A stretch of DNA of 64,000 nt from Prevotella jejuni (GCF_900187995.1 NZ_FZNZ01000009.1:1-64000); one strand, 5' to 3'; positions 28,168-36,955 are shown, counted from the stretch's first letter. Numbers and translations: made by a program. The notes: generated by a model from the sequence alone, not told the origin.

Positions 28168-28225
28168 TAGGTGATATTTGGATAAGAAGTATTTTTGCCA
28201 TATAAATCAAGAAACAAAAAGCATT

Positions 28226-28372
28226 ATGGAAAAACAGATTGCAACATTTAAGGACTACGCTATCTTCATGGCGGACAAAACGAATCTGTTGGAAATAGCA
28301 CAGTTTGTGGTCAAGGAAAATTACTCCCATAACTTATTTTCATTTACAGAAATTTTATCAACAGAATTATGA
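28226..28372 (+). pseudogene. 48-residue N-terminal piece of an acyltransferase-like gene
   Basis: MEKQIATFKDYAIFMADKTN, then LLEIAQFVVKENYSHNLFSF, ending STEL. It looks like the first ~45 residues of a GNAT/autoinducer-synthase-like protein, the part missing from the fragment at 22583-23056. The stop overlaps the ATG of the next barrel gene (ATGA, 4-nt overlap), so it could still serve as a translated leader. Family call is tentative. Confidence 0.5.
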
Positions 28373-30447
28373 AACACTATCTAAATAAATGTTTTATACC
28401 CTGTCTATTGATGTTTTGCTCAACGGGGTTAGCGCAAGAAACAAAGCACCTTGATGAAGTTGTTGTTATAGCATCTCGGACAGTTAATAAAACAGACGGA
28501 TACATAACCAATCTCAAAGGAATGAACATTGTTAAAGCTAAACCTGCTGCCTCTATACTCTCTTTCCTTCCAAACATTTCATTTGAAGAAGGCAAATTCA
28601 AGATAAATGGACTATCTGTTAGTGAAATATATGTAGATGGTGTAAAACTGTCTGACACTTCTGAACTTAACAAGATACCAGGGGAAAGGATTGATAAGGT
28701 TGAAGTAAAATACCTTGCTGGTGCAGAAAATAATGCAGCGTTGAGTGGAGGAAGCATTATAATAACTTTACGCCGTCCTGAAAATGGAGGCTTCTATGGT
28801 AGTATTATGGGGAACTCCGAGTGGTTTCGATCTTGTGGCTTTGGAAATGAGGATGTAGGATTACTTTTTAATGCCCGCTATAAGAATCTTAGTCTATATG
28901 ATAATATGGATTTCGGACATAAGAAGATAAAGGAAACTGCAGAGCAATGGCAGGCAGAACAAGATATACAATCATTAATGTCTAATAGTTTGGTTTCCTG
29001 TTCTGTTAATTTCAGGAATCGAATCAGCCTTACGCAAGAATTCAAATCTGGAGTTCAGATAGGCGGAAGCTATCTTTATGCCTCTTCAAACCCGTCTCCA
29101 ACAACTAAAACGTTTGCAAACAACGAATGGACTTCAATTAGCGAGGTAACGAATATTCATCTGCATGAAGGAACCATCAAGTTCTTCATGCCATTAAATA
29201 AAAGAGGAAGTTCTATAGAAGTAACCACCGACTATTTGAATAGACATAGTAACAATAATTCGCTATATTATATTGAAGAGGAAAACACTAACAATATTAC
29301 GGAACAGAATCAGCTCAACTTATGGAAGTTTAAGGCTGATATTTTGTATCCATGTAATCGTTCACTTGTATTTAAATTTGGAACATCTGCCCAATTATTA
29401 TCTTCACAGTATAGTCCTTCTGGGAATAATATAAGTAATCGTTTTAATACGAGTACAAAGACTACGAAAACCTCCGGTGTGACTCCAATTGTTTATGCTG
29501 TAGCACAAGGAAAAATTAGTAAATTCCGATATAGTGCAGGTTTGAACTGGCAACTCAATCATATCGGTTTTAGCGATTTGACCAGCAATATTCATGAACA
29601 TAACAATCAATGGAGTTTCAATCCTATTATTCAGATAATGATGCCATTTGGAAAAAGGAAAGAACACAGTTTGATGCTTAACTACAAACGAACGATGAGT
29701 GACATTCCCTACTCTGCAATATCTTCAGCTATCACGTGGAAAGATGCATACAACTATAGTGTAGGTAATGCAAATCTGAAGGCACCGTCGTCTGATATGC
29801 TAATGGTCGGTCTTTCTATGTTTAGAAACAAGGTGACGCTTACTGCTATTTATGCTTACTCGCATAACCGTATCTATTGGCAAACCTTTAATGATGAAAT
29901 AAATTCTAATATCCTTTATACAAAACCCATTAATATTTCAGGACAATCTTATTGGGGAATGGGAGCTGAATATATGGAAGCTCCGACTAAATGGTGGAAC
30001 TTTAAATTCTCAGGACGTGTAGAGATAACCCCTGAAAATTTACAAATAGGTACGACCTTTTATAACAAGACCCGTTTCAAAGAATACTTCTCTTTTAACA
30101 ATAACTTTGAATTTACAAATGGATGGGGAGGTATGCTAAATGCAAGCATTGAACCAAAATACCAAACACTTGAAAGAACTTATCATACAGTATATAGTGT
30201 TAATGGGAGAATTTATAAATCATTCTTAAATGATAATCTTCAGTTTGCTATTGACTTTACTCCTCTTGCCAATAGACGTAAACTTGATAGACAAATAGGA
30301 ACAAGCAAAATTACCTATCAAAATACCTCTTCAACTCAGTATGTTGGACTGTCTATTACTTGGAATTTTTCTAAAGGTAAAAAAGTAAAAGTAAATTCTG
30401 TAGATGGGATACAAGAATATCATCAGACAAAAGATAACTGGGAATGA
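28369..30447 (+). CDS. TonB-receptor-like outer-membrane beta-barrel protein (LuxR-box regulated)
   Basis: 692 residues. Signal peptide (FIPCLLMFCSTGLAQ), then the pre-plug motif HLDEVVVIASRTVNKTDGYI. The plug includes ILSFLPNISFEEGKFKING and RIDKVEVKYLAGAENNAALS, and a barrel follows. No carboxypeptidase-like domain and no SusD. It is translationally coupled to the 48-codon piece and driven by the promoter with boxes 4 and 5. Predicted outer-membrane uptake or release channel for whatever compound the locus handles. Intact. Confidence 0.87.
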   Translation: MKHYLNKCFIPCLLMFCSTGLAQETKHLDEVVVIASRTVNKTDGYITNLKGMNIVKAKPAASILSFLPNISFEEGKFKINGLSVSEIYVDGVKLSDTSELNKIPGERIDKVEVKYLAGAENNAALSGGSIIITLRRPENGGFYGSIMGNSEWFRSCGFGNEDVGLLFNARYKNLSLYDNMDFGHKKIKETAEQWQAEQDIQSLMSNSLVSCSVNFRNRISLTQEFKSGVQIGGSYLYASSNPSPTTKTFANNEWTSISEVTNIHLHEGTIKFFMPLNKRGSSIEVTTDYLNRHSNNNSLYYIEEENTNNITEQNQLNLWKFKADILYPCNRSLVFKFGTSAQLLSSQYSPSGNNISNRFNTSTKTTKTSGVTPIVYAVAQGKISKFRYSAGLNWQLNHIGFSDLTSNIHEHNNQWSFNPIIQIMMPFGKRKEHSLMLNYKRTMSDIPYSAISSAITWKDAYNYSVGNANLKAPSSDMLMVGLSMFRNKVTLTAIYAYSHNRIYWQTFNDEINSNILYTKPINISGQSYWGMGAEYMEAPTKWWNFKFSGRVEITPENLQIGTTFYNKTRFKEYFSFNNNFEFTNGWGGMLNASIEPKYQTLERTYHTVYSVNGRIYKSFLNDNLQFAIDFTPLANRRKLDRQIGTSKITYQNTSSTQYVGLSITWNFSKGKKVKVNSVDGIQEYHQTKDNWE

Positions 30448-30481
30448 AACATTTTTATGGATTAAGCAAGCTGATTCTATG

Positions 30482-30672
30482 CCGCAAGTTCAACATAGAA
30501 CTGCAATCCCAAGTGCTGGTGTAGCTTAATAATCTATACCTGAAAACACAGAGGTATTTGGGGACGAGAAGCCCCCATGAGAGGAAAATCAACAAGCAAT
30601 GTATAAAAATAAGAAAGGGAAACCTCTGTCTCCCAAAGATTAATTAATTCCGCATTGCAATGTACAAACAAA
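30482..30672 (+). repeat. solo IS30 5' end, copy 3
   Basis: Matches copies 1 and 2 from CCGCAAGTTCAACATAG to the transposase start ATGTACAAACAA, then diverges at once. Both hairpins are present, the second degraded (TTGGGGACGAGAAGCCCCCA). Confidence 0.8.
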
Positions 30673-30804
30673 CAGTAGTGAATATATATTATAGAGGAAT
30701 AGCTATAAAGAAAAATAAAAGAGATACGACGCAAGAGAATAAGAGTTGAAAATGAAGAGATCTGGGAAGAGTACTTGCCACAAAGCATCCATAAATGGCG
30801 ACTA

Positions 30805-31425
30805 TTATCGCTTACTTTGAATGGAGATAGTATCGCCAATGACAACTATAGCTTGTTTGTTCGTTATTGGTTTTAAGAGTAGATGTCTGTTCTCTCGTAT
30901 GACTGTCTGTGTTGATTCTTCAAAAGGATAACTTTTGAAATGCACAACAGGATAGAAGTTAACAATACCAAGTGCTGTAAAATCATTAAATCCAGGTGTC
31001 ATAGAAAGATGATTATCCATTTTCTTCGCATACTCTATATTAGGAGCAAAGACCATAGCACCTGCTGATTCTCCAATATACAGTTTCCCCTCCTCTACCT
31101 GTTCAACAATTAACCTGTCAGTCCCTGTCCTCCGTAACTCTTGCATAAGAAAGAAAGTATTGCCACCTGTGATATAGATACAGTCACAGTTCCTCAGCAC
31201 CTCCCTTATCTCTTTCTGTTCACATTGTGTAATTTCTAATTCTTTTATAGTCAATCCGAGAGATACAAGAGCTTCCCTTCCATCTTCAACATATTGATTA
31301 AAATCTTCATGAATACTTGCTGTTGGTATAAATGCTACTATCTTTCCATGCAAAGAATTAGGGATACTATGAGGCAAAAGAGCGGCTACCTCAGCAAAAT
31401 ATGAGCATAAAAAGATTTCTCTCAT
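30805..31425 (-). CDS. peptidase S51-family (dipeptidase E-like) protein
   Basis: 206-residue cytoplasmic serine peptidase-like protein of the class-I glutamine amidotransferase fold. Family features: CDCIYITGGNTFFLMQELR and the nucleophile elbow LYIGESAGAMVFAPNIEY with the catalytic Ser, then MTPGFNDFTALGIVNFYPVV. PepE-type enzymes cleave aspartyl dipeptides; substrate here is unproven. It lies at the right edge of the island on the opposite strand from the barrel genes. The C-terminus is somewhat short but includes the usual final strand. Confidence 0.85.
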   Translation of the reverse strand: MREIFLCSYFAEVAALLPHSIPNSLHGKIVAFIPTASIHEDFNQYVEDGREALVSLGLTIKELEITQCEQKEIREVLRNCDCIYITGGNTFFLMQELRRTGTDRLIVEQVEEGKLYIGESAGAMVFAPNIEYAKKMDNHLSMTPGFNDFTALGIVNFYPVVHFKSYPFEESTQTVIRENRHLLLKPITNKQAIVVIGDTISIQSKR

Positions 31426-31682
31426 TGTTATTTTGCACTTTAAGGAACAAGATCATGTTTTCTATTTTTTATACTATAAAAGAATTAAAGATGAGAGGTA
31501 AGAGCCTTAAATAGGGATTAGCATACTCATCATTTCAACCTCTTCTAATCTAACAAAACGAAAACACTAATATTTTTTTAAGTAAATAACATTATCTATG
31601 AGATTCTAAACTAAAAAAAGATTGTGTAATTAGAAGCTCGTTACATCGTTTTATTCTTATATATCAGACAATAAGTCTATTG

Positions 31683-31873
31683 AAAGAGAGGGTGTGTCAA
31701 AATGCAAATATCATTTTGATAATCTTACAGTTTGAAACAATCCAATAAAAAATGACCATTTCTATACTCGATTTTGAGTAAAGAAATGGTCTTTTCTTTG
31801 CCTTTAGAAGAATCCTACTTATAGATTGAAAGTTGTCAAGTTATTAATTTGCATTTTGACACACCCTCTCTTT
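31683..31873. mobile_element. 191-bp MITE with 27-bp inverted ends
   Basis: The ends are perfect inverted repeats of 27 bp, reading AAAGAGAGGGTGTGTC then AAAATGCAAAT at the left, with the reverse complement at the right. The interior has a second hairpin ACCATTTCT...AGAAATGGT and no coding capacity. It lies 24 bp from the glmM stop, in the place where the glmM terminator would be expected. The rest of 31426-31896 shows no gene. Confidence 0.8.
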
Positions 31874-31896
31874 TATTTCATTGTAAATAGTTTTAT

Positions 31897-33288
31897 CTAT
31901 TGCATATCGTAAACCACCTGCATCAGCTTTTTGCCTAATGCATCAGCAGCCTCCATGGTGTTAGCCTCGCTGTAAACACGAATAATAGGTTCTGTATTTG
32001 ACTTACGAAGATGAACCCAAGCATCAGGGAAGTCGAGCTTAACGCCATCAATATCAGTTACCTGTACATCTTTCTCCTTTCCATAGAGTTCTTTCACACG
32101 TGCAAGGATTGCATCAACGTCTGTATCAGGAGTAAGGTCAATACGATTCTTTGCTATGAAATACTCTGGGAAAGTCTTGCGAAGTTCGCTTGCCTTCAGT
32201 CCCTTCTGTGCCAAAGAACTAAGGAAGAGCGCAATACCAACAAGGGCATCACGACCATAATGGCTTTCTGGATAGATAACACCACCATTACCTTCACCAC
32301 CAATAACGGCACCGACTTCCTTCATCTTTGTGGTAACATTCACCTCACCAACAGCAGAAGCATAATACTTACCGCCATGTTTCTCTGTTACATCACGTAA
32401 AGCACGTGTTGAAGAGAGGTTGCTAACAGTATTACCCTTCACATGCTCGAGGATATAGTCTGCCACTGTGACGAGTGTGTACTCCTCACCATACATCTTA
32501 CCATCCTCCTGAATGAATGCCAAACGGTCGACATCTGGGTCAACAACGATACCCAAATCATAACCACCCTTGGCAACCTCGTCCATGATACCTGTGAGGT
32601 TCGCTGCGATAGGTTCTGGATTATGAGCAAAGTCACCTGTTGCTTCACCATTCAAGAACTTATATTCAACCCCTAAACGATCAAGAAGCTTAGGTAGAAT
32701 GATACCACCAACAGAATTGATAGAATCAACTACGACACGAAACTTACGATTCTTAACAGCCTCAAGGTCGAGCAATTCAAGGTTCATCACCTCTTCTATA
32801 TGGCGCTCATCAAATGAATCGTCATCAGTATAACTACCCAAACCATCTACATCTGCATAAACGAAATCCTCACGCTCAGCGATGTCTAACACCTCTGCCC
32901 CATCAGCAGCAGTAAGGAATTCACCCTCCTCATTCAGAAGTTTTAAAGCATTCCAGTGGCGTGGATTATGAGAAGCAGTGATAATAATACCACCATCTGC
33001 CCCACTCATGCGTACAGCCAACTCTGTGGTAGGTGTTGTAGCCAGTCCGATATTCACTACATCAGCGCCAATACCCATCAGCGTACCGCATACCACATTT
33101 TTTACCATTGGTCCAGAGATACGTGCATCACGACCAACAACAATCTTTAATTTCTTTCCTGGGTGCTTGCAAGCAATGAAAGTTGCGTAAGCAGAAACGA
33201 ATTTAACAATATCCAGCGGATTAAGCGTATCACCCGCACGACCTCCGATAGTACCACGGATGCCGGAAATAGATTTAATAAGCGTCAT
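31897..33288 (-). CDS. glmM: phosphoglucosamine mutase GlmM
   Basis: Converts glucosamine-6-phosphate to glucosamine-1-phosphate for peptidoglycan and LPS precursors. 463 residues of the alpha-D-phosphohexomutase family: N-terminal SISGIRGTIGG, phosphoserine loop IIITASHNPRHWNALK about residue 100, metal loop IVVDPDVDRLAF about 245, sugar loop GEGNGGVIYPE about 325, phosphate-binding loop LRKSNTEPIIRVYSEA near the end. It lies just downstream of a DUF4827 gene, probably in one transcript. Its last 122 bp recur at 18124-18248, suggesting the 3' end was the integration site of the island and was rebuilt by it. Related phosphomannomutase activity cannot be excluded. Confidence 0.92.
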   Translation of the reverse strand: MTLIKSISGIRGTIGGRAGDTLNPLDIVKFVSAYATFIACKHPGKKLKIVVGRDARISGPMVKNVVCGTLMGIGADVVNIGLATTPTTELAVRMSGADGGIIITASHNPRHWNALKLLNEEGEFLTAADGAEVLDIAEREDFVYADVDGLGSYTDDDSFDERHIEEVMNLELLDLEAVKNRKFRVVVDSINSVGGIILPKLLDRLGVEYKFLNGEATGDFAHNPEPIAANLTGIMDEVAKGGYDLGIVVDPDVDRLAFIQEDGKMYGEEYTLVTVADYILEHVKGNTVSNLSSTRALRDVTEKHGGKYYASAVGEVNVTTKMKEVGAVIGGEGNGGVIYPESHYGRDALVGIALFLSSLAQKGLKASELRKTFPEYFIAKNRIDLTPDTDVDAILARVKELYGKEKDVQVTDIDGVKLDFPDAWVHLRKSNTEPIIRVYSEANTMEAADALGKKLMQVVYDMQ

Positions 33289-33377
33289 ACTTAAAATATG
33301 TTTGAAGGGTATTCCCCTTATTGTTCTCTTATATTGTTGTTCTTTCTCGTCTTTCTAATCCCCCTCGCCACATTCTA

Positions 33378-34016
33378 TTAAAGTCCTCGTTGGAAAGTAA
33401 GGTCATAGAAGCAAGGGTAAACAGACTGTGAAGCATTAATCTGTCCTTGCTGTGAAGGAACAATAAGTCTTACGTGTGACAGCTTTGAGTCTGCTCTAAC
33501 TAATCTGCCCAAACCGATGTAAGGCATTGGAACCAACCAACCATTAGGAACGGAAGTACTCTGATAAACCTCATACATCACACTTGACAAAGGGTCGAAG
33601 GAAGCTGTATAAGTACCACTTGTGTTTGTTACAGACATCTTATCAACCTTCGGTCCAAAGACAAGATACTGATTTGACAACTGAACAGTGTCCCTAAGAA
33701 GATTACGTTCGGTAAAACGGCAAAGGACAGTCGCAGTCTCTCCTTTTTTAATAACTTCGCCAGTTCCCTTCTCAACAATCTGCATATAAATACCTGTATT
33801 AGGGAAGAGAACATACTGATTCTTTGTTGTGTCTGTCGTGTTCCCTTGTTTTGTGAATTGCGCTTCAGTAATTACATTTATTCCTTTCTTAACAATAAAT
33901 GCGTGAATAGCATCGTTCTCTCGCTCTAATTGGTCTGCATAGGTCTCAGACTTATTACATGAACTAAATGCCAGCACCACTGCCAACACTACAAGGAGAA
34001 AATTTATCTTCTTCAT
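33378..34016 (-). CDS. DUF4827 lipoprotein (FKBP-like)
   Basis: 212-residue envelope lipoprotein with signal peptide and lipobox AFSSC about residue 19. The body resembles an FKBP-type fold: IYMQIVEKGTGEVIKKGETA is the usual entry strand, and PMPYIGLGRLVRADSKLSHV follows. DUF4827 proteins commonly sit beside glmM in Bacteroidota. It starts the unit that continues into glmM after an 89-bp gap. Peptidyl-prolyl isomerase activity is not established. Confidence 0.85.
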   Translation of the reverse strand: MKKINFLLVVLAVVLAFSSCNKSETYADQLERENDAIHAFIVKKGINVITEAQFTKQGNTTDTTKNQYVLFPNTGIYMQIVEKGTGEVIKKGETATVLCRFTERNLLRDTVQLSNQYLVFGPKVDKMSVTNTSGTYTASFDPLSSVMYEVYQSTSVPNGWLVPMPYIGLGRLVRADSKLSHVRLIVPSQQGQINASQSVYPCFYDLTFQRGL

Positions 34017-34042
34017 TTATGCTTTCTTTTTAATATATTGTG

Positions 34043-34050
34043 CAAAGATA
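34043..34050 (-). promoter_or_regulatory. -7 element of the DUF4827-glmM unit
   Basis: TATCTTTG on the minus strand, 26 bp before the DUF4827 start codon. Confidence 0.55.
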
Positions 34051-34450
34051 AGAAAAGTATTTAGAAAGGGGAAATATGTAACAAGAAAATATATTAATCT
34101 GTTCAATATATCTCTCTAATCCTTTTAGTATGACGAAAAGAATACAAAATTATTTGTCCCTTTTTAATCATTTAGAGTGATAGTACAAGCCTCAACGTTG
34201 TTTGCTTCGAAGCTGAGAATAATTGGGTAGAAACAGGATAAGTCCTCACCGTATCATTCGTGGAATAAGGAGGGACTCAACGATGCACTTTTTATGTGAT
34301 TGACTAACCTCCCATCAACAAACAATTCCTGCAAAATTAATTGTCCTGTTATGTCTGTCATACATTTGACGGAGATAACTTATTAAGTTATAGTACACTT
34401 ACAAGGGATACTAAATATGACAGCCAAATAAAATAAAAAAATATTTTATT
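34051..34450. other. non-coding stretch before the IS1380 composite
   Basis: AT-rich; I recognise no gene, RNA or repeat in it. Confidence 0.5.
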
Positions 34451-34455
34451 GTTAA

Positions 34456-34859
34456 CCTTAATTCCGCAGCATAAATTCTTGTAAGAACTCCAAGTATCTG
34501 AGAAACAAAGTTCTCAAAACACTTGGATATGTCAGAAATTTCACCTATCTTGGTGCTACAAACATAATAAGTAAGCAAAAATCTGACATGACAAAGGTAG
34601 CAATTAAAAACGAGAATATCACTTCTTTCGGTGGAATTTATCATATTATGGATGTTTTCTCAAAGCTGGGCTTTGAAAAACTTATCGAATCCGTATTGGG
34701 CAGACGTGGAAGTAGCGGCAAAGCATTCAGCCATGGAAGTATTTTCGGCTCTCTCCTTTTCAGCTACCTTTGTGGTGGAGATTGCCTTGAGGACATATCC
34801 CAAAATGTCACTTCAATATATAAAAGTACCTCACAAGGAATAATGCTGCGGAATTGAGG
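34456..34859 (+). mobile_element. internally deleted IS1380 copy
   Basis: Left end CCTTAATTCCGCAGCAT and right end ATGCTGCGGAATTGAGG are those of the full copy. Only the first ~70 transposase codons (from ATG 34588) are kept, joined directly to the last ~60 bp of the element. It is 404 bp against 1602 bp for the full copy and could move only with transposase supplied in trans. Confidence 0.85.
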
Positions 34860-34882
34860 AAATCGGAGAACGAGTAAAAAAA

Positions 34883-35314
34883 TTACTTTATTCTCACAAA
34901 GAAAACCTTGTTTATTTCTGTTGGTTTCTTGATTTTTTTTTGCGGAGTTGGCGAATTTATATATATAATCGTATCCCCATCATCAAATTTCCCAAATTGA
35001 TCTATAATGTCATTATGATAGACAATTTCATTCCATTCATTCATTCCTCCAACCTTCCATGTTCCTACAGTATCAGCCATAAATGGCACGGAAAATGATA
35101 AGGAAAATGTCATATCAGAATTAAATATTAATCTTAAATTATTATATTTTTCAATAGAATCCTTATAAATTTCAGAATCAGTATGATTAAAATCTAATTT
35201 ATAAATTCCTACGATACTATTTATTTTATTGTATCTATAATTATTATCAGATATGCACCAATATAGCGCATATCCAATTATAAAAAAGAAGAATATTATA
35301 GTGGGTCTTTTCAT
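34883..35314 (-). CDS. hypothetical membrane-anchored protein carried between IS1380 copies
   Basis: 143 residues with an N-terminal hydrophobic anchor (TIIFFFFIIGYALYWCISD). A soluble part follows containing GIYKLDFNHTDSEIYKDS and DTVGTWKVGGMNEWNEIVYH, the look of a small beta-barrel or lipocalin-like domain. I do not recognise the family. Strongly AT-rich compared with surrounding genes, and the only gene in the composite apart from transposase, so probably acquired cargo. Confidence 0.65.
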   Translation of the reverse strand: MKRPTIIFFFFIIGYALYWCISDNNYRYNKINSIVGIYKLDFNHTDSEIYKDSIEKYNNLRLIFNSDMTFSLSFSVPFMADTVGTWKVGGMNEWNEIVYHNDIIDQFGKFDDGDTIIYINSPTPQKKIKKPTEINKVFFVRIK

Positions 35315-35353
35315 TTTGGGTTCTTTATATATAGATTAAATGTTTGACTAACA

Positions 35354-36955
35354 CCTTAATTCCGCAGCATAAATTCTTGTAAGAACTCCAAGTGTCTGAG
35401 AAACAAAGTTCTCAAAACACTTGGATATGTCAGAAATTTCACCTATCTTGGTGCTACAAACATAATAAGTAAGCAAAAATCTGACATGACAAAGGTAGCA
35501 ATTAAAAACGAGAATATCACTTCTTTCGGTGGAATTTATCATATTATGGATGTTTTCTCAAAGCTGGGCTTTGAAAAACTTATCGAATCCGTATTGGGCA
35601 GACGTGGATGTCGCAGCAAAGCATTCAGCCATGGAAGTATTTTCGGCTCTCTCTTCTTCAGTTACCTTTGTGGTGGAGAATGCCTTGAGGACATCAATGT
35701 GCTTATAGGGCAGTTCAAGCAGAGACCTAATACGCTATTACCCGGTGCCGACACTGTGGGGCGCGGACTAAAGGAGCTTGCTGAAGAGAACATTGTCTAC
35801 AAGAGCGATACCTCCGGCAAGTCTTACAGTTTCAACACGGCAGAGAAGCTGAACACCTTACTATTACGGATGATACGGAGAATGGGGCTTATAAAGGCGG
35901 GCAGTCATGTTGACCTAGACTTTGACCACCAGTTCGTTCCAGCCAACAAGTTCGATGCAAAGTATTCTTACAAGCAGGACTTTGGTTATTTCCCTGGTTG
36001 GGCTTCCATTGGGGGAATCATAGTCGGAGGTGAGAACCGTGACGGAAACACCAATGTGAGATTCCATCAAGAAGACACGCTCCGTCGCATTATGGACCGT
36101 GTAACCTCAGAACTTGGTGTGGTAATAGAGCGTTTCCGTGCTGATTGTGGATCGTTTTCAAAGGAAATTATCCAAATCGTAGAGCAGCGCTGCAACACGT
36201 TCTACATTCGCGCTGCCAACTGCGGCAGTCGATGCGAGGAGTTTCGCCAGTTGAAAGAATGGAAGAGCGTTGAAGTTGGCTATGAGAAATGCGATGTCAC
36301 ATCCATCAGCATGGACAGCTTGATAGAAGGAAAGTCATACAGACTTGTCGTACAGCGTAGTCCTTTGAAAGACAAGGATGGCAAGCAACAGACGGATATG
36401 TTCGGAGTAATATACACATACCGCTGTATCCTCACCAATGACTGGCTGTCTACCGAGAAGGACATCATTACATTTTATAATGAGCGTGGGGCAAGTGAAA
36501 AGAACTTCGACATACAGAACAATGATTTCGGCTGGTCACATCTGCCCTTTTCCTTTATGGCTGAGAACATGGTTTTCATGATGGTTACTGCCATGCTGAA
36601 GAATTTCTATATCTATCTCGTCCGTCATATCAGCGAAAAGGTCAAGCCGCTGAAAAAGACAAGCAGGCTGAAAGCCTTTATCCTGCATTTTGTCAGCATA
36701 CCAGCAAAATGGGTGAGAACGGGAAGGCAGAACGTTCTGAACCGATATACAAATAAAACATACTACTCTGAAGTATTTCTTGAATAAACAGTATTTCTTT
36801 GTGGATATCATATCCCCCATTGGGTTTGGGTGGGGGATTTTATGCCTATGCAAGAACCAAGAACCCCAGAAAAATCCCAAATCAATGGATAAATACCAAA
36901 ATGTCACGTCAATATATAAAAGTAGATCGCAAAGAATAATGCTGCGGAATTGAGG
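35354..36955 (+). mobile_element. complete IS1380-family insertion sequence
   Basis: 1602 bp with terminal inverted repeats CCTTAATTCCGCAGCAT / ATGCTGCGGAATTGAGG and one intact transposase gene. A hairpin ATCCCCCA...TGGGGGAT (36812-36838) after the gene looks like its terminator. Confidence 0.85.
35486..36787 (+). CDS. IS1380-family transposase
   Basis: 433-residue DDE transposase. The N-terminus (MTKVAIKNENITSFGGIYHI) is shared with the deleted copy. Catalytic-core segments are VDLDFDHQFVPANKFDAKYS, VIERFRADCGSFSKEIIQIV and ITFYNERGASEKNFDIQNND, which carry plausible D, D and E residues. Length is normal for IS1380 elements of Bacteroides. No stop or frameshift is seen, so it is probably active. 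Confidence 0.92.
   Translation: MTKVAIKNENITSFGGIYHIMDVFSKLGFEKLIESVLGRRGCRSKAFSHGSIFGSLFFSYLCGGECLEDINVLIGQFKQRPNTLLPGADTVGRGLKELAEENIVYKSDTSGKSYSFNTAEKLNTLLLRMIRRMGLIKAGSHVDLDFDHQFVPANKFDAKYSYKQDFGYFPGWASIGGIIVGGENRDGNTNVRFHQEDTLRRIMDRVTSELGVVIERFRADCGSFSKEIIQIVEQRCNTFYIRAANCGSRCEEFRQLKEWKSVEVGYEKCDVTSISMDSLIEGKSYRLVVQRSPLKDKDGKQQTDMFGVIYTYRCILTNDWLSTEKDIITFYNERGASEKNFDIQNNDFGWSHLPFSFMAENMVFMMVTAMLKNFYIYLVRHISEKVKPLKKTSRLKAFILHFVSIPAKWVRTGRQNVLNRYTNKTYYSEVFLE

Noticed and set aside
32443-32676. Plus-strand open frames inside glmM
   Set aside because: They are antisense to a well-conserved gene and follow its codon pattern.
34860-35353. Segment between the IS1380 copies as a group II intron or RNA
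   Set aside because: No intron domain V-like motif or catalytic RNA signature; it is explained by the minus-strand 143-codon gene.
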